Shown here one piece after another: positions 33,677-41,662 of a DNA stretch of 64,000 bases. How positions within the stretch are numbered: position 1 is the first letter of the stretch; every line of letters starts with the position of its first letter. This DNA comes from DATARR01 sp044868005 (GTDB lineage: Bacteria > Acidobacteriota > Thermoanaerobaculia > Multivoradales > UBA5704), in the NCBI GenBank assembly GCA_044868005.1, contig JBIOVX010000215.1, positions 38,170 to 102,169 on the forward strand, given 5' to 3'. Position numbers and translations under genes: made by a program. Under the pieces are notes generated by a model. The model was not told the origin of the DNA. It made no database searches and saw only the letters and a program-made list of their open reading frames with translations.

Positions 33677-34031
33677 CGTCAGCCTCCTCGTTCATCGCTT
33701 TCAGGTGTGCTTCGTAGATGCGATCCGCTGAAGGGATGAACTGTTCGTACCATCGATCCTGTCCCGTTTTGTCTCCACCCATCAGCAACAGGGCAACACG
33801 GCGGGGATCGAAGGCGTACAAGACACGATAAGGACGGCCTTGGTGCTGAATCCGCAATTCCCTCATGTGGCTGAAGCGCGAGCCCTCGACGCCGGAGCTG
33901 TAAGGATGGGGAAGAGCCGGTCCTTTTTCCTCCAGCAGTCGCACTACGCGTGCGACGGCATCCTGCTCCCCTTCGTCGAGGGTTTCCCACCAGGCTTCGA
34001 ATTCATCGGTGAATTCGACCTCATATGCCAC
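33669..34031 (-). CDS. RelE/HigB-like toxin (phage-derived Gp49-like family)
   Basis: Ribosome-dependent mRNA interferase-type toxin of 120 residues, first gene of the operon, which is the HigBA order. Family segments are VEFTDEFEAWWETLDEGEQDAVARVVRLLEEKGPAL, SRFSHMRELRIQHQGRPYRVLYAFDPRRVALLLMGGDK and YEQFIPSADRIYEAHLK. The start is GTG at 34031, which matches the MAYEVEF-like N terminus of relatives. A good promoter ends only 6 bases before this codon (34038-34067) and no ribosome site is present, so the message appears leaderless. The in-frame ATG at 34067 falls inside the -35 box and cannot be the start from that promoter. Confidence 0.88.
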   Translation of the reverse strand: MAYEVEFTDEFEAWWETLDEGEQDAVARVVRLLEEKGPALPHPYSSGVEGSRFSHMRELRIQHQGRPYRVLYAFDPRRVALLLMGGDKTGQDRWYEQFIPSADRIYEAHLKAMNEEADDG

Positions 34032-34037
34032 AATAGG

Positions 34038-34067
34038 AATATAACTTCTATGGAATGCTCCTGTCAA
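34038..34067 (-). promoter_or_regulatory. Promoter of the toxin-antitoxin operon
   Basis: Minus strand TTGACA (34062-34067) and TATATT (34038-34043) with an 18-base spacer. The expected transcription start falls on or next to the GTG at 34031. Confidence 0.75.
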
Positions 34068-34121
34068 CGTCGGCCGCTGTGATCGTGGACGCGGTCGGGT
34101 GGGTTCGCCTGAGGAGACGCC

Positions 34122-34955
34122 CTACGGCGCCCAATATCCGACGACGTCGATCACGACGTGGACCGCTCCGCCCGGCATCGTGGCGAGGACCGCCAGCTTC
34201 CCCGTGCCGTCCGACGAGAGCGCCAGGATCGCGTTATTGGCCCGCGTTGCGCCGGCACTGAAGTTGAGGGTGCTGGTGGGAGGCACCGGATAGTTGCCGG
34301 GGAAGAGCGCCAGGTAGCCCCCGGCGGAGGGAGTGATCGTCGTGACGTTGACCGCCACCGACCGGGCATTGGCCGGAATCCCGCAGGCGCCGGCCGCAGT
34401 CACCAGGAGAGGCACTCCCGATGCGAGCGGCGCTCCGGCGCGGGTGTCGAGCAGACGGCAGGGCGCGACGGTATAGAAATCCGTCCCCTGCGCCGCCAGG
34501 AGGTTCAGCGCCAGGAGCGCCGAGTCGGCCTGGCCCGACGCGTTGGTGATGCGCAGCACCACGGAGTAGAGGCCGGGCGCGAGGCCCGTGGTGTCCAGCC
34601 AGCCGCTGGCGCCGGAGACCTCCCGCACCAGCGGCAGGCCCTGGAGCACCCGCCAGGTGTAGACGAGCGGCGGCTGGCCCTTGCCGCTGCCGCTGAGCTG
34701 CACGAGCTGACCGACCTCCGCCGTGGCCACGCCGATCGTCGCCGAGAGGATCGCAGGCATCGGATCGAGCACCGTCACCGTGCGGGTGATCGAGGTGCAC
34801 GCGTCCCTGTTGCAGACCTCCAGGGTGACCTGGTGCTCTCCAGGGGTCGAAAACGTAGTGACCGGATTCTGCACGCTCGACACCGACTGCGCTTCCACGA
34901 GCACGGCCGAGGCCAGGAGCAGAGCGCCGCCGAGGGCGGCCTTCACTCTGGGCAT
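34122..34955 (-). CDS. Exported PKD-like protein with C-terminal VAPCRLLDTR-type domain
   Basis: A 277-residue secreted protein. Signal peptide (ALGGALLLASAVLVEA) precedes a PKD/Ig-like segment (TTFSTPGEHQVTLEVCNRDACTSITRTVTV) and a second beta-sandwich (PPLVYTWRVLQGLPLV). The C-terminal half is the domain FYTVAPCRLLDTRAGAPLASG ... SVAVNVTTITPSAGGYLALFPG ... STLNFSAGATRANNAILAL ... VHVVIDVVGYW. This ending is frequent in exported acidobacterial proteins and probably marks cell-surface or adhesion function; its role is not established to my knowledge. The promoter at 34983-35011 lies upstream. The gene ends 90 bases upstream of the toxin start. Confidence 0.82.
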   Translation of the reverse strand: MPRVKAALGGALLLASAVLVEAQSVSSVQNPVTTFSTPGEHQVTLEVCNRDACTSITRTVTVLDPMPAILSATIGVATAEVGQLVQLSGSGKGQPPLVYTWRVLQGLPLVREVSGASGWLDTTGLAPGLYSVVLRITNASGQADSALLALNLLAAQGTDFYTVAPCRLLDTRAGAPLASGVPLLVTAAGACGIPANARSVAVNVTTITPSAGGYLALFPGNYPVPPTSTLNFSAGATRANNAILALSSDGTGKLAVLATMPGGAVHVVIDVVGYWAP

Positions 34956-34982
34956 AGATGCGTCCCGTCTTAAATTGACGAG

Positions 34983-35011
34983 AAGCTATCTCTTTCCGGG
35001 CGCCAGGTCAA
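34983..35011 (-). promoter_or_regulatory. Promoter of the PKD-protein gene
   Basis: Minus strand TTGACC (35006-35011) and TAGCTT (34983-34988) with a 17-base spacer, 27 bases before the ATG at 34955. Confidence 0.55.
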
Positions 35012-35093
35012 GGGCACCTTTGTTAGGATTCCTTGCAGGGTAAACAAAGGCCCGCGCCGCTCCGTACAGGCGAGGAGGACGAAGGAGGTCATC

Positions 35094-35903
35094 ATGCCGA
35101 AGCTTGCCGCGAGGTTCTTCCTGACTCTCTCTCTGCTGCTCGCCGCTTCCCATGCCGGCGCCGCGGCGGAGGATGCGGGTGAGGCGTTGCGGCGTGCCGC
35201 GAGCGCCGGCGACCTGGCGAAGGTCAAGGAGCTTCTCGACGCTGGCGCCGACGTCAACGCCGCCAACGCCTACGGTGGCACGGCCCTCGCCTTCGCCGTG
35301 GACCGGGGGCACGCCGCGGTCGTCGATCTCCTCCTCGAGCGCGGCGCCGACGCCAACGTCAAGGATCGCTTCTACGGTGCCAGGCCGCTCGACTGGGCGG
35401 CACGCGACGGGAACGCCGATATCGTGCGGGCACTGCTGGAGAAGGGTGCCCAAGGCGAAGCCGACGCCCTGAACGCGGCGGCGGGCGAAGGCCAGAGCGC
35501 CGTCGTCAAAGTGATCCTCGAGCGCGGCAAGCTCGGCGCCGAAGCGCTGAGCGACGCCCTGGCGGCCGCCACCCGAGGAAAACAGGCCGAGGTCGTCGCG
35601 CTCCTCCAGGCGGCCGGAGCCAAGCCGCCGGTGGCGGCGGCCATCGATCCAGCCGTCCTCAAGTCCTACGAGGGGACTTACGAAGGCGAGGACTTCAGCG
35701 TGACGGTGGCCGCCAAGGACGGCAAGCTGATCATGACCGCCGACGGCCCCCTCACCTTCGTCCCCGCCGATGCGGTAACCTTCCGGGCCGAGGAGATGCC
35801 GGGCCTCAAGGTCGTCTTCCAGGTCGAGGAGGGGAAGGTCCGCGGCCTGACCGTCCACCGTGGCGAGCGCACGACGCCGCTGAAGAAGAAGGAGACACCA
35901 TGA
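35094..35903 (+). CDS. Exported ankyrin-repeat protein
   Basis: A 269-residue protein with signal peptide (FFLTLSLLLAASHAGA). Residues about 28-190 hold five ankyrin repeats: EALRRAASAGDLAKVKELLDAGADVN, TALAFAVDRGHAAVVDLLLERGADAN, RPLDWAARDGNADIVRALLEKGA, followed by two weaker repeats. The last 80 residues form a beta-rich domain (YEGTYEGEDFSVTVAAKDGKLIMTADGPLTFVP) resembling the DUF3471-like tail found after beta-lactamase or ankyrin domains. AAGGAGG precedes the ATG at 35094. Its stop overlaps the next start (ATGA), so it should be made with the propeller protein and may bind it in the periplasm. Confidence 0.88.
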   Translation: MPKLAARFFLTLSLLLAASHAGAAAEDAGEALRRAASAGDLAKVKELLDAGADVNAANAYGGTALAFAVDRGHAAVVDLLLERGADANVKDRFYGARPLDWAARDGNADIVRALLEKGAQGEADALNAAAGEGQSAVVKVILERGKLGAEALSDALAAATRGKQAEVVALLQAAGAKPPVAAAIDPAVLKSYEGTYEGEDFSVTVAAKDGKLIMTADGPLTFVPADAVTFRAEEMPGLKVVFQVEEGKVRGLTVHRGERTTPLKKKETP

Positions 35904-37282
35904 GAACCGTCAGCCGCGCCTTGCCCCTCGCCGCTCTCCTCTGTCTGCTGCCGGGCGCCGCCGGCGCCGAATCGGCCGCTTGGCCGTCGTTCCGAGGCGC
36001 CCAGGCTGCGGGCGTGGCCACGGGCGCGGCGCCCACCGCCTGGAATGGCGAGAAGGGGACGAACGTCCTCTGGAAGACCCCCATCCCGGGCCTCGCCCAT
36101 TCGAGCCCGGTGGTGTGGGGAGACCACGTCTTCGTCACCACCGCCGTCTCGTCCGAGGACGAGAGCCTGCGCGTCGGGCTTTACGGGGACGTCGATTCGG
36201 TGGAGAGCAAAGCGGCGTATAGCTGGCGGGTGCTCGCCCTCGACCGCAAGACCGGCAAGGTGCTCTGGGAGCGGGAGGCCTACGCCGGCGTGCCGAAGAT
36301 CAAGCGGCACATGAAGGCGACGCACGCCAACTCGACCCCGGCGACGGACGGCAAGCACGTCGTCGCCCTCTTCGGCTCGGAAGGCCTCTACTGCTACGGC
36401 ATCGACGGCACGCTCAAGTGGAAGAAGGATCTCGGCGTGCTCGACTCCGGCTGGTTCTACGACCCCTCCTACCAGTGGGAGTACGGCGCCTCCCCCATCC
36501 TCTACAAGAACCTGGTGATCGTGCAGGCCGACCTGCAGAAGGGCTCCTTCCTGGCCGCCTACGACCTCGCGGACGGCCGGGAGGTCTGGCGCACCGAGCG
36601 CGACGAGAATCCCTCGTGGGCGACGCCCTCGGTCTTCGAGACCGAGAAGCGCGCCGAGCTGGTGACCAACGCCACGAAGCACGTGCGCGGCTACGACCCG
36701 GCGACCGGCAAGGAGCTGTGGCGCCTCAAGGGCAACTCGGAGATCGTCACGCCGACGCCGATCACCGCCCACGGCCTCGCCTACGTCACCTCCGGCTACG
36801 CGCCCATCCAGCCCATCTACGCCATCCGCCTGGGCACGGCGAGCGGCGACATCTCGCTGCCCGAGGGCAAGGAGACGAACGACGCGATCGCCTGGAGCAA
36901 GCAGCGCGGCGGCCCCTACATGCCGACGCCGATCGTCTATGGCGACCATCTCTACACCTGCGCCAACAACGGCATTCTCACCGCGTACGACGCCAAGACC
37001 GGCGCCCAGGTCTATCGCGAAAGGATCGCCGGCACGAACAGCGTGGCCTTCACCGCCTCGCCGGTGGCGGCCGACGGCAAGCTCTACTTCCCCAGCGAGG
37101 ACGGCGAGGTCTACGTGGTCAAAGCCGGGCCCAAGTTCGAGCTTCTCGCCACCAACCCCATGGGCGAGGTGCTGATGGCCACGCCGGCGATCGTCGACGG
37201 CACGATTCTCTTCCGCGGCCGCCACCACCTGTTCGCCATCAAGGAAGCCGAGAAGCCGCCCGCCAAGCCCGCCGGGAAGTGA
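35900..37282 (+). CDS. Exported PQQ-like beta-propeller protein (1)
   Basis: A 460-residue secreted propeller. Signal peptide (LPLAALLCLLPGAAGA) is followed by the typical opening WPSFRGAQAAGVATG, then blades with RVLALDRKTGKVLWERE, LYCYGIDGTLKWKKDLG, LAAYDLADGREVWRTER, RGYDPATGKELWRLKG and LTAYDAKTGAQVYRERI. The W-x-x-x-x-G/T-G-x-x-W blade signature repeats about seven to eight times. No alcohol-dehydrogenase cysteine pair or catalytic Asp is evident, so it is probably a BamB/PQQ-like scaffold and not a quinoprotein enzyme. It is translationally coupled to the ankyrin protein and faces the amidohydrolase gene 7 bases away. Confidence 0.88.
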   Translation: MRTVSRALPLAALLCLLPGAAGAESAAWPSFRGAQAAGVATGAAPTAWNGEKGTNVLWKTPIPGLAHSSPVVWGDHVFVTTAVSSEDESLRVGLYGDVDSVESKAAYSWRVLALDRKTGKVLWEREAYAGVPKIKRHMKATHANSTPATDGKHVVALFGSEGLYCYGIDGTLKWKKDLGVLDSGWFYDPSYQWEYGASPILYKNLVIVQADLQKGSFLAAYDLADGREVWRTERDENPSWATPSVFETEKRAELVTNATKHVRGYDPATGKELWRLKGNSEIVTPTPITAHGLAYVTSGYAPIQPIYAIRLGTASGDISLPEGKETNDAIAWSKQRGGPYMPTPIVYGDHLYTCANNGILTAYDAKTGAQVYRERIAGTNSVAFTASPVAADGKLYFPSEDGEVYVVKAGPKFELLATNPMGEVLMATPAIVDGTILFRGRHHLFAIKEAEKPPAKPAGK

Positions 37283-37289
37283 GCGACGG

Positions 37290-38888
37290 CTAGCGTTTTC
37301 CCGAAGCCGGGTCCAGCGGGGGGCGGACCAACAGCGCCGCCACCCGCTCGGCATCGGCGGCGCGGCCCTTCTCCCGCAGCATTGCCGCCAGCTCTTCGAC
37401 CTGGTGCTCGTTGAAGATCCACCCCTTGGCGCCGAGGGCTTCCAGACCGGCCACGAGCGCGGCGACCTGCGCGGGCGACGGGTCGTCGAGCGTCGCGTCG
37501 GCGCCCGCGGCCGCGTAACTCTTCTGAATGGACTCGCGGATGGAGACGAGCATCGCGGCGTCGAGCCAGATGCCGCGCACCATCACCCCGCGCGGATCGC
37601 GCAGGTTGCGCACGGTGAGGAGCGGATCCTTGTCCAGCAGCAGCAGATCGGCGCGCTTGCCGAGCTCGATGGAGCCGAACGAACCGGCGTCGCCGAGCGC
37701 CGCCGCGGCGTTGACGGTGGCGGAGCGCAGGGCGTCGATCGTCGGCATGCCGAGGGACTCGAACGTCTCCAGCTCGTCGTGCAGCGCAAAGCCGCGGATC
37801 GAGCTCGGATAGCCGCCGCCGGAGTCGGTGCCGGCGATGAAGCGGCCAGTCACGGGGAGCAGCCGTTTGAAGATCGGCTGCGACAACGCCCAGACCTGCC
37901 GCGACGAATCGGCGTCGTGCCCGGTCATGGCGGCGGGCCACGCGGCGCGGACGCGCATCGACACGAGCTGCGCCGCGGGCGAGGCGGCGAAGCTCTTCGC
38001 CTCCTCCGGCGACAGCCCGCCGCGCCGGTTCGTCAACGTCGGACAGATCCAGAGGTCCGCGCCCTTCACCGCGGCGAGCCAATCCTCCGGCGACATCGTG
38101 AGGTTGGTGTCGAGATAGAAGCCCTTGAAGTGCTCGAGCGTGTAGTGCTTCGACGCGACGGCGTGCGCCACCGTCACCTCGTGCGGGACGTGGCCAACGA
38201 GCGGGATGTGCTCCTCGCGAGCCGCCGCCGCGATGGCGTCGTAGAGCGGCAGCGGCATGGCGTTGTGGACCTTGATGTAGTCGTAGCCGGCGGCCTTCTG
38301 CTCGTGCACGACCTGCCGGGCCTGCTCGGCCGAACGGATCACCGTGGCGTACCAGCTCATCGGCGCGGCGTTCAGGATGTGCCCCGCCACGTACGAGGTC
38401 GGCGCCAGGATGCGGTTAGCGCGCGCGGCGTCGCGCAGGCGCAGCAGCCACGGGAAGCCGTCCATCTCGCGGATCGTCGTCACGCCATGGAGGAGATCGA
38501 GCAGCAGGTCGCCGTGCGTCTGCAGAGTGTGCACGTGGGCGTCGGTGAGGCCGGGAAAAAGGTGTTTACCCTTCGCGTCGATGCGCTGCACGCCCTCGGG
38601 GATCTCCACCTGCGCCCGCGGTCCGATGGTGTCGATGCGGCCGTTGCGGACGATGACGGTCTGATCGTGCAGCAGGGCGGTGCCGGCGGTCATCGGCACC
38701 ACGTTGGCGCCGACGAAGGCCACGTCGACGGGTTTGGCGGCCGCCGCGGAGAGGCTCTGCAGGTACTCGTCGATTCGCAGGCGCTCGAAATAGCGGCCCC
38801 ATGGGCGCGGTGGCGCCTGGGCCGTCGCGTTCAGGGCGCCGAGCAGGATCATGACGGCCACAAGGGTGCGAAGCTGGCGACGGCTCAT
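37290..38888 (-). CDS. Exported amidohydrolase (imidazolonepropionase-like)
   Basis: A 532-residue secreted metallo-hydrolase. After a signal peptide (LRTLVAVMILLGALNATAQ) comes the composite beta domain and the first metal motif GLTDAHVHTLQTHGD. Next are the TIM-barrel ligands: YIKVHNAM (Lys-type region), PLVGHVPHE, HYTLEHFKG, and catalytic Asp in RFIAGTDSGGGYP. The C-terminal part GSIELGKRADLLLLDKDPL is typical. Members act on peptides, cyclic imides or prolidase-like substrates; none can be chosen here. ATG at 38888 has GGGAG upstream. A GntR regulator lies 10 bases upstream in the same direction, suggesting it regulates this enzyme. Confidence 0.88.
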   Translation of the reverse strand: MSRRQLRTLVAVMILLGALNATAQAPPRPWGRYFERLRIDEYLQSLSAAAAKPVDVAFVGANVVPMTAGTALLHDQTVIVRNGRIDTIGPRAQVEIPEGVQRIDAKGKHLFPGLTDAHVHTLQTHGDLLLDLLHGVTTIREMDGFPWLLRLRDAARANRILAPTSYVAGHILNAAPMSWYATVIRSAEQARQVVHEQKAAGYDYIKVHNAMPLPLYDAIAAAAREEHIPLVGHVPHEVTVAHAVASKHYTLEHFKGFYLDTNLTMSPEDWLAAVKGADLWICPTLTNRRGGLSPEEAKSFAASPAAQLVSMRVRAAWPAAMTGHDADSSRQVWALSQPIFKRLLPVTGRFIAGTDSGGGYPSSIRGFALHDELETFESLGMPTIDALRSATVNAAAALGDAGSFGSIELGKRADLLLLDKDPLLTVRNLRDPRGVMVRGIWLDAAMLVSIRESIQKSYAAAGADATLDDPSPAQVAALVAGLEALGAKGWIFNEHQVEELAAMLREKGRAADAERVAALLVRPPLDPASGKR

Positions 38889-38898
38889 GGCAGCTCCC

Positions 38899-39552
38899 TC
38901 ACTTCTTCTCCTGGATCGAGATCCATTCCAGGACGACTTCGATGCCGTTGAGGTAGTGGCGCTCGAGGCGGCGGGCGGCGCGCTCGATGCGCTTGTGAGC
39001 AATGTCCTCGATGATCGCCGCGTGCTCGTCCTTCGATTCCCGCGGCTTGTGCATGCCGCGGCGGGCGGCGCCGTCCACCCGGCGGGCGAGGGCGCGGTGA
39101 TGCTCCAGCGTGGCGAGCAGCCGGCGGTTCGGACACCCGGCGGCGAGCAGCCGGTGCAGCTCGCGATCGAGCTCGAAGAGGCGCGCCGGGCGCGTCTCGC
39201 CGCCGATCTGCTCATTGATCCGGCGCAGCGCGGCGACGTCCGGCAGGGCGTCCGGCGCGCTGAGGCGGAGGGCCATGGACTCGAGCGCGGCGAGGATGGG
39301 ATAGATCTCGCGCACCATCGCCGCATCGACGCGGGCGACGCGGAATCCCTTCCCCGGCTCGACCTCCAACAGCCCCTCGTGCTGCAGGCGCGCGATGGCG
39401 GCGCGCAGCGGCGTGCGGCTGATGCCGAGCAGGGACGCCAGATGCGGCTCGCTCAGGTCGTCGTCGGGAGAGAGGCGGCCGGCGACGATCCATTCGCGGA
39501 GACGATCGCAAGCCTCGTCGGAGAGAGTGCGACGGATCAGGATGTCCTGCAT
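38899..39552 (-). CDS. GntR-family (FadR/FCD subfamily) regulator
   Basis: A 217-residue regulator. The winged helix-turn-helix covers about residues 1-70 (DRLREWIVAGRLSPDDDLSEPHLASLLGISRTPLRAAIARLQHEGLL). The FCD effector domain follows (EIYPILAALESMALRL, ELDRELHRLLAAG, KDEHAAIIEDI, RRLERHYLNGI); the DRxLHxxL and two further His suggest a metal-bound carboxylate ligand as in the family. The ATG at 39552 directly abuts the 12-bp palindrome ACTGTATACAGT (39553-39564), and no ribosome site precedes it. It is divergent from the second PQQ-like gene and upstream of the amidohydrolase, both potential targets. Confidence 0.9.
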   Translation of the reverse strand: MQDILIRRTLSDEACDRLREWIVAGRLSPDDDLSEPHLASLLGISRTPLRAAIARLQHEGLLEVEPGKGFRVARVDAAMVREIYPILAALESMALRLSAPDALPDVAALRRINEQIGGETRPARLFELDRELHRLLAAGCPNRRLLATLEHHRALARRVDGAARRGMHKPRESKDEHAAIIEDIAHKRIERAARRLERHYLNGIEVVLEWISIQEKK

Positions 39553-39564
39553 ACTGTATACAGT
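39553..39564. promoter_or_regulatory. Palindrome abutting the GntR start codon, likely operator
   Basis: ACTGTATACAGT is a perfect 12-bp palindrome immediately before the regulator's ATG, followed by TGTACA at 39564-39569. The TGTATACA core fits sites known for FadR/FCD-type GntR regulators. It would control the regulator/amidohydrolase operon and possibly the divergent gene at 39671. Confidence 0.65.
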
Positions 39565-39670
39565 GTACAGCCTGCGGGAACGGCCGCGCAAGCTCGCCGC
39601 AGCCGTACGAGAACTTTCCGCGCTATCCTCCGTACAAAGCTCCATCTCGACGAAGAGGAGGTCTTCGCGC

Positions 39671-40924
39671 ATGAAGAGGCCGCGGCGTGTCCCAAGCTCC
39701 CTTACATCCCTGCTGCTCCTCGGCGCCGGACTGGCGACAGCCGCGGCAGCCGATCCGTCGGTGGGGACGGACTGGCCGCAGTTCCGCGGTCCGCAGCAGA
39801 ACGGCGTCTCTCTGGAGAAGGGATTGCTCCGGAGCTGGCCGGAGAGCGGCCCGAAGGTGCTGTGGAAGAAGCCGATCGGCAGCGGCTTCTCCAGCGTGAC
39901 CGCGGTGGGCGACGCCCTCTACACCCTCGCCGTGGAGGGAGAGAGCGAGACGGCCTACCGCCTGCGGGAGTCGGACGGCGAGGTGGTATGGCGCGTTCCC
40001 CTCGGGCCGGTCTTCCCTGAAGTGTTCGGCAACGGCCCGCGCTCGACGCCCACGGTGGACGGGGAGACCGTCTACGTGCTCTCCGCCACGGGCCGGCTGC
40101 ACGCCCTCCAGACGAAGGACGGCGCGCGGCTCTGGGAGGTGGACCTGACGAGGGAGCTCGGCGGCCGGGTACCCAACCGCGGATTTGCCTCCTCGCCGCT
40201 CATCGACGGCGACCTCCTTCTCCTGGAGCCGGGCGGCACCGAGGGGAAGGCCGTGGTGGGCCTGGAGAAGAAGACCGGCAAGGTCCGCTGGTCCGCCCTG
40301 GACGGAAAACCGGGTTACGTCACGCCGCTGGCGGTGACCATCGACGAGATCCGGCAGTACGTCTTCGTGCGCACGCTCGAGGGTGACATCGTCTCGCTCC
40401 TGCCGGACGGCAAGCTGCATTGGCGGTATCCATGGAAGACAGGGGCCATCGCCTCTCCCCTGTTCCTGCCGCCGAACCGGATCTTCGCCTCGGCGACGGA
40501 CGACGTCGGGGCCGTCCTTCTGGAGATCGGCCAAGCGGACGGCAAGGCCGCGGTGCGGGAGGTCTGGAGCAGCCGCGTGATGAAAAACCACTTCAGCTCC
40601 TCGGTGCTGTACGAGGGTCACATCTACGGCTTCGACAACGCGAGCCTGAAGTGCATCGTGGCGGAGACCGGAGAGCAGAAGTGGGTCCACCGCGGCTACG
40701 GCAAGGGCTCGCTGATCGCCGCCGACGGCCTGCTCTACATCCTCAGCGATCAGGGACAGCTCATCCTCGCCGAGGCCACGCCCGCGGGCTTCCAGGAAAA
40801 AGGAAAGGTGAAGGTGATGGAGGGAAAGACGTGGACTCCCCCGGTGCTCTCCCACGGCCGCATCTACCTGCGGGACGAAGACGAGATGATCGTCCTCGAC
40901 GTGCGAACCCCGGCCGCGGGATGA
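39671..40924 (+). CDS. Exported PQQ-like beta-propeller protein (2)
   Basis: A 417-residue secreted propeller. Signal peptide (SLTSLLLLGAGLATAAAA) is followed by DWPQFRGPQQNGVSLEKG, the standard opening of this family, then blades such as YRLRESDGEVVWRVPL, LHALQTKDGARLWEVDL, VVGLEKKTGKVRWSAL and KCIVAETGEQKWVHRGYGKGSLIAADGLLYILSDQGQLIL. It resembles the outer-membrane-biogenesis/PQQ-like family found in multiple copies in Acidobacteria. AGGAGG lies 10 bases before ATG 39671. Followed at 40935 by a LolA-like exported protein, with which it probably shares a transcript. Function is unassigned beyond scaffolding or binding. Confidence 0.87.
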   Translation: MKRPRRVPSSLTSLLLLGAGLATAAAADPSVGTDWPQFRGPQQNGVSLEKGLLRSWPESGPKVLWKKPIGSGFSSVTAVGDALYTLAVEGESETAYRLRESDGEVVWRVPLGPVFPEVFGNGPRSTPTVDGETVYVLSATGRLHALQTKDGARLWEVDLTRELGGRVPNRGFASSPLIDGDLLLLEPGGTEGKAVVGLEKKTGKVRWSALDGKPGYVTPLAVTIDEIRQYVFVRTLEGDIVSLLPDGKLHWRYPWKTGAIASPLFLPPNRIFASATDDVGAVLLEIGQADGKAAVREVWSSRVMKNHFSSSVLYEGHIYGFDNASLKCIVAETGEQKWVHRGYGKGSLIAADGLLYILSDQGQLILAEATPAGFQEKGKVKVMEGKTWTPPVLSHGRIYLRDEDEMIVLDVRTPAAG

Positions 40925-40934
40925 AAAGGAGCCT

Positions 40935-41660
40935 ATGATGCCCAAACCTCGGCTCCAGCTCTTCACGATCCTCCTCCTGCTCGCCTCGGCGGCGGGGGCG
41001 CAGACGCTGACGCTCGACGAGGTGCTCGCCAGGCACGCCGCGGCGCATGGCGGGCTGGAGAGGTGGCGGGCGGTGAATTCGCTGATCGTCACCGGCACCC
41101 AGGTGGCCTTCAGCACCGGTGCCCCGTTCGTCTACGAATGGCGGCGGCCCGATGCGTCCCGTTTCGAGCACTCGATGCTCGGCCAGAAGATCACTGTGGG
41201 CTACGACGGAGCGGCCACCTGGTGGATCCACAACCTGCTCGGCATCGAGCAGCCGGCGGCCGTCCCCGACGACAAGGCCGCGCTCGCCCGCCGGGCCGCC
41301 GAGTTCGCGAGCCCGCTCGTCGATGCCGCCGCCCAGGGGAACAAGGTGGAGCTGCTCGGCAAGGAGGAGCTCGACGGCCAGCCCGCCTTCAAGCTCAAGG
41401 TGACCCGCAAGGACAGCGCGGAAGAGACGTGGTATCTCGACGCCTCCACCTTCCTGGAGCTGGCACGGTTCGACCGCACGCTCGACCTGCCCGATCCCGT
41501 CGACCGCTGGACCTACTACTCGGATTTCCGCGCGGTGGACGGCCTGGTGATCCCCCACCGTCAGGATCAGGAATACGGCATCCGCCACGTCTCGTTGACC
41601 GTGGAAAAGGTGCAGATCAATCCGGAGATCGATCCGGAACGGTTCAAGCTGAAGCCCTGA
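40935..41660 (+). CDS. Exported protein, LolA/outer-membrane-lipoprotein-sorting-like
   Basis: A 241-residue secreted protein with signal peptide (LQLFTILLLLASAAGA). The start LDEVLARHAAAHGGLERWRAVNSLIVTGT is characteristic of small exported proteins with a LolA/LppX-like half-barrel that bind lipids; later segments are ITVGYDGAATWWIHN, NKVELLGKEELDGQPAFKLKVTRKDSAEETWYLDASTFLE and a WTYYSDFRAVDGLVIPH stretch. AAGGAG precedes the start, where two ATG codons adjoin (40935 and 40938). It sits between the second PQQ-like protein and the PhzF-like enzyme, 2 bases before the latter's ATG. The family assignment is by resemblance and moderate. Confidence 0.7.
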   Translation: MMPKPRLQLFTILLLLASAAGAQTLTLDEVLARHAAAHGGLERWRAVNSLIVTGTQVAFSTGAPFVYEWRRPDASRFEHSMLGQKITVGYDGAATWWIHNLLGIEQPAAVPDDKAALARRAAEFASPLVDAAAQGNKVELLGKEELDGQPAFKLKVTRKDSAEETWYLDASTFLELARFDRTLDLPDPVDRWTYYSDFRAVDGLVIPHRQDQEYGIRHVSLTVEKVQINPEIDPERFKLKP

Positions 41661-41662
41661 CT

